NCBI GenBank assembly: GCA_035236585.1
Contig: CP141127.1
Span: 52,078,001 to 52,142,000, forward strand
Source: Warburgia ugandensis
Taxonomy: Eukaryota > Streptophyta > Magnoliopsida > Canellales > Canellaceae
Reading direction: 5' to 3'
Length of the DNA: 64,000 bases
In this document: one piece after another, positions 60,509 to 64,000 of the stretch
Numbering within the stretch: the first letter of the stretch is position 1
Layout of the letters: the number at the start of each line of letters is the position of its first letter
Made by a program: the position numbers and the translations under genes
The notes under the pieces: generated by a model
Seen by the model: only the letters and a program-made list of their open reading frames with translations
Told to the model about the DNA's origin: nothing
Database searches by the model: none

Positions 60509-62793
60509 TAACACAATGCCAAAATAATGCATGTCCTTAAAAGTCCCCGGGCTCAAGCCCAAATCACATGGAGTCTGAGAAGCTTCCAGACACATCATTC
60601 TAAATTTTAAAAGCCTTTGTATGACTCTTGGCACAATGTCTGATCACTTTAAGTTGTTAGAATCGCAAGGTATGATGCCAAAGCATTACATTTCCTTGGA
60701 TGTCCCAAGGCATAAAGTCAAATATGTTTGAGTACTGGGATGTTCTCAAGCACAACGTTCAGACTTTTCAAGCCGTTGGTTGATCCTTGGCACAATGTCT
60801 TTGCACGTTAAGCCCTGACAAGTCCCGTGGTAAAGCATCAAAACATACGTTCCTTGGTAGTCCCGAAGCAACATGTCAAATCGCTTCGAGTCACGGGAAG
60901 TTTCCTGGCACAACGTCTAGGAATTTTCAGCCTTTCAATGATCCCTGGCACAATTTCTGAGCGCTTTAAAAGTGGAAGTCCCAGGGCCAAATTTTAAAAC
61001 CAAACATGTCCGAGCGAGTGCCTAGGCCCAAAGTTAAATCACTTCGAGTCCTGGGAGGTTGCAAAATGCAATGTTTAGACTTTTCATGCCATTGGAGGAT
61101 CCTTTGTGGAATGATGAGATCATACTAGATCCCATCACTATTAACTCCATCCAACTCATCCATAGTATTTGATCATGCTTGATCTTACCGATCGAGAAAG
61201 TTCCTTTACAAATTTTAGGTTACTTCTACCACAAAGGGTTGATTTCTTCTTTTATCATAGATGTGTCATATTAAACCCTCAATTTCACATATCCTTGTCA
61301 TTATAACGTAAATAGATCAGATCCTTAAGGTCTGAGGTCTTCGAGATCATGGAAGTAAGAGTCTTATTTTCTTTAAACAAAAGTTTCTTGCAATATTTCC
61401 TAAATTCTATTATTTCATATGCAATTAGACATCATAAGCTTTTCGTAGCTTCTTTCCAGTCGTGAATTGGGGCTCAGATGAGCCGGACTCAAGTTAGAAG
61501 TCCGCAGTCGTTCGATGGTCCAAATTTGATCCGACTGTTAGAACAGGACAAAACAGGCAGAACCGGTCATCCCGCCCTATTACCACCAGTGGAAATGAGG
61601 TGGTGACATGTAAATGGTGAGACGATCTAGACCAGACTGTAAAATCGCCATCCTGCATTTCCGCTTCAAATTGGGCCATCATATCTCCGCGAAATTTGAT
61701 GTTATTTCATATCTAAGGGTTCTGAATCTATTCGACGGTTCGGATTTTTCATGTGAGACCTCCATGATGCAGATATGGAGGCATTTTCTCTAGAACTTGA
61801 TTTTCCAAAGCATTAACAGAAAATCCAATCGGGTGAAATTAAAATGACATAAACTGAATCCTGCACGATACCCTCCTGCCTGATTTGCTCAGAATTGATG
61901 CCAAAATAAATAAATCCTCGCCGTATGCCATAACACACCAAATAAATCTTGATTTGTCCTTGTCTGTTTATTGAATCGTTGGATCTTGAAATTACTTTGG
62001 GGTTCCAGGGAATTTAGAACAATATGGACGGTGGGATTTGTGAAATTTGATCTGGAATGGAGTGGCTAATTGAAATTACGGCTCTTGGTACTATTTTAGA
62101 GAGAGGAGAGAGAAAGTGGGAAAACAAGAGAGATTAGGGGACATGGGGGAGGAGTTTTGCTCTAATTTTCCAGGGGAGAGCAGGGGATTTCGTGCTGAAG
62201 TTGCAAAAATTTTGTAAAAATTTCAGATTTATTTGTAGGCAAGTTTTTTAATTTTAAATTAATTTTTCATAAAAATATGCTTCTTTCTTTTTATTATTTT
62301 ATTTATGGGCCAAGTTTCCACCTCCATTGCAATCCACTAGTGCATCGATCAATTATTCTTTCTTCCAGAAAATTGCCCCACTTTCTGGGCCCCACTTTCA
62401 TGTGAAAAAAGCATTTGGCCCTTTTACTCATAAAAATGGAGAAAAATGGATATTATTTATCCAAACTCGGATTCTAGTGGACTCAATGGTGCCGCAATCG
62501 ATTTTTCGAGTACCTTTCTATTTTTTGAGTAAATTCCAAACATTCAAATCTTAAATCTTGGTTATGGATGAAAATGACTGTTTTACCCTTTTGTGTAGAA
62601 AATTGAGATTTTTTTGTTCAAACTCAGAATTTGAAGAAATCAGGGTCGTTTGATTCGATCTTTCATGTGGAATCTGCCTACGATTTAATCTCTATGAAAT
62701 GATATTTGCTTTTAAGCTAATGTTCCAGCCCGATCTTTTGAAATTTCAATCTCTCATTGATTTTCTCAAATCAATTTGAGAAAATTGGGGTTC
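60509..62793 (+). repeat. Higher-order unit C copy 15 (2,285 bp)
   Basis: Passenger about 61,112-62,798. Shares GAACAGGACAAAACAGGCAG with copy 16 near 61,541 and has CTTACCGATCGAGA like copies 1, 12, 14 and 16. The 62-codon - strand frame is intact at 61,494-61,682. Confidence 0.93.
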
Positions 62794-64000
62794 TAACACA
62801 ATGCCAAAATAATGCATGTCCTTAAAAGTCCCCGGGCTCAAGCCCAAATCACATGGAGTCTGAGAAGCTTCCAGACACATCATTCTAAATTTTAAAAGCC
62901 TTTGTATGACTCTTGGCACAATGTCTGATCACTTTAAGTTGTTAGAATCGCAAGGTATGATGCCAAAGCATTACATTTCCTTGGATGTCCCAAGGCATAA
63001 AGTCAAATATGTTTGAGTACTGGGATGTTCTCAAGCACAACGTTCAGACTTTTCAAGCCGTTGGTTGATCCTTGGCACAATGTCTTTGCACGTTAAGCCC
63101 TGACAAGTCCCGTGGTAAAGCATCAAAACATACGTTCCTTGGTAGTCCCGAAGCAACATGTCAAATCGCTTCGAGTCACGGGAAGTTTCCAGGCACAACG
63201 TCTAGGAATTTTCAGCCTTTCAATGATCCCGGCACAATTTCTGAGCGCTTTAAAAGTGGAAGTCCCAGGGCCAAATTTTAAAACCAAACATGTCCGAGCG
63301 AGTGCCTAGGCCCAAAGTTAAATCACTTCGAGTCCTGGGAGGTTGCAAAATGCAATGTTTAGACTTTTCATGCCATTGGAGGATCCTTTGTGGAATGATG
63401 AGATCATACTAGATCCCATCACTATTAACTCCATCCAACTCATCCATAGTATTTGATCATGCTTGATCTTACCGATCGAGAAAGTTCCTTTACAAATTTT
63501 AGGTTACTTCTACCACAAAGGGTTGATTTCTTCTTTTATCATAGATGTGTCATATTAAACCCTCAATTTCACATATCCTTGTCATTATAACGTAAATAGA
63601 TCAGTTCCTTAAGGTCTGAGGTCTTCGAGATCATGGAAGTAAGAGTCTTATTTTCTTTAAACAAAAGTTTCTTGCAATATTTCCTAAATTCTATTATTTC
63701 ATATGCAATTAGACATCATAAGCTTTTCGTAGCTTCTTTCCAGTCGTGATTTGGGGCTTAGATGAGTCCGGACTCAAGTTAGAAGTCCGCAGTCGTTCGA
63801 CGGTCCAAATTTGATCCGGCTGTTAGAACAGGACAAAACAGGCAGAACCGGTCATCCCGCCCTATTACCACCAGTGGAAATGAGGTGGTGACCTGTAAAT
63901 GGTGAGACGATCTAGACCAGACTGTAAAATCACCATCCTGCATTTCTGCTTCAAATTGGGCCATCATATCTCCGCGAAATTTGATGTTATTTCATATCTA
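62794..64000 (+). repeat. Higher-order unit C copy 16 (cut by the window edge)
   Basis: Satellite part 62,794-63,395, then the first 605 bp of the passenger. The array continues beyond the window, so its full length is unknown. Confidence 0.93.

Noticed and set aside
28491-64000. CRISPR-like array
   Set aside because: The 40-bp spacing could suggest it, but the units are contiguous diverged repeats without unique spacers, no cas genes are present and the context is a plant genome.
1-64000. Telomeric repeats, rDNA or tRNA genes
   Set aside because: No TTTAGGG runs, no rRNA signatures and no cloverleaf-like A and B box pairs were seen.

Overview
The window looks like heterochromatic, gene-free nuclear DNA from a seed plant. 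I found no convincing protein-coding gene, tRNA or rRNA. The plant assignment rests on short LTR-retroelement pieces whose primer-binding sites match plant initiator tRNA-Met (TGGTATCAGAGC), on LTRs carrying the TTAGTCCCACAT motif common in small plant non-autonomous LTR elements, on a roughly 160-bp satellite monomer, and on CpG/TpG variation typical of heavily methylated plant repeats. I cannot name the species.

Nearly everything derives from one 40-bp ancestral repeat. Four diverged 40-bp subunits (s1-s4, each starting near CACAATGTC) form a 160-bp monomer. From 1 to about 14,370 the monomers are old, strongly diverged and on the + strand. They are interrupted only by a 3,662-bp block (3239-6900) of small LTR elements in both orientations, bounded by a perfect 5-bp target duplication (CTTTG).

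From about 14,371 to 16,139 a non-satellite, LTR-like segment (start TGTAATAACCCC) coincides with a flip of satellite orientation. From 16,152 to 26,319 the satellite is on the - strand as five tandem copies of a higher-order unit: one divergent 1.84-kb copy and four near-identical 2.135-kb copies alternating as A-B-A-B. Each carries about 570-600 bp of non-satellite passenger DNA related to the 14.4-kb segment.

At about 26,320 orientation flips back to +. From there to 64,000 the window is a tandem array of about 16.5 copies of a 2.26-2.30-kb unit. Each has about 600 bp of satellite (15 subunits of 40 bp) plus about 1.7 kb of passenger DNA with solo-LTR character in reverse orientation (its - strand begins TGTTAGAACCCC). 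Short open frames recur with the repeat period and are best read as by-products of repetition.

The layout records repeated rounds of capture and amplification: 40 bp to 160 bp, then retroelement-derived DNA captured inside subunit s1, then amplification of the satellite-plus-passenger cassette as kilobase-scale higher-order units, with two inversions and visible exchange between distant units. A centromeric or pericentromeric location is plausible but cannot be shown from sequence alone.
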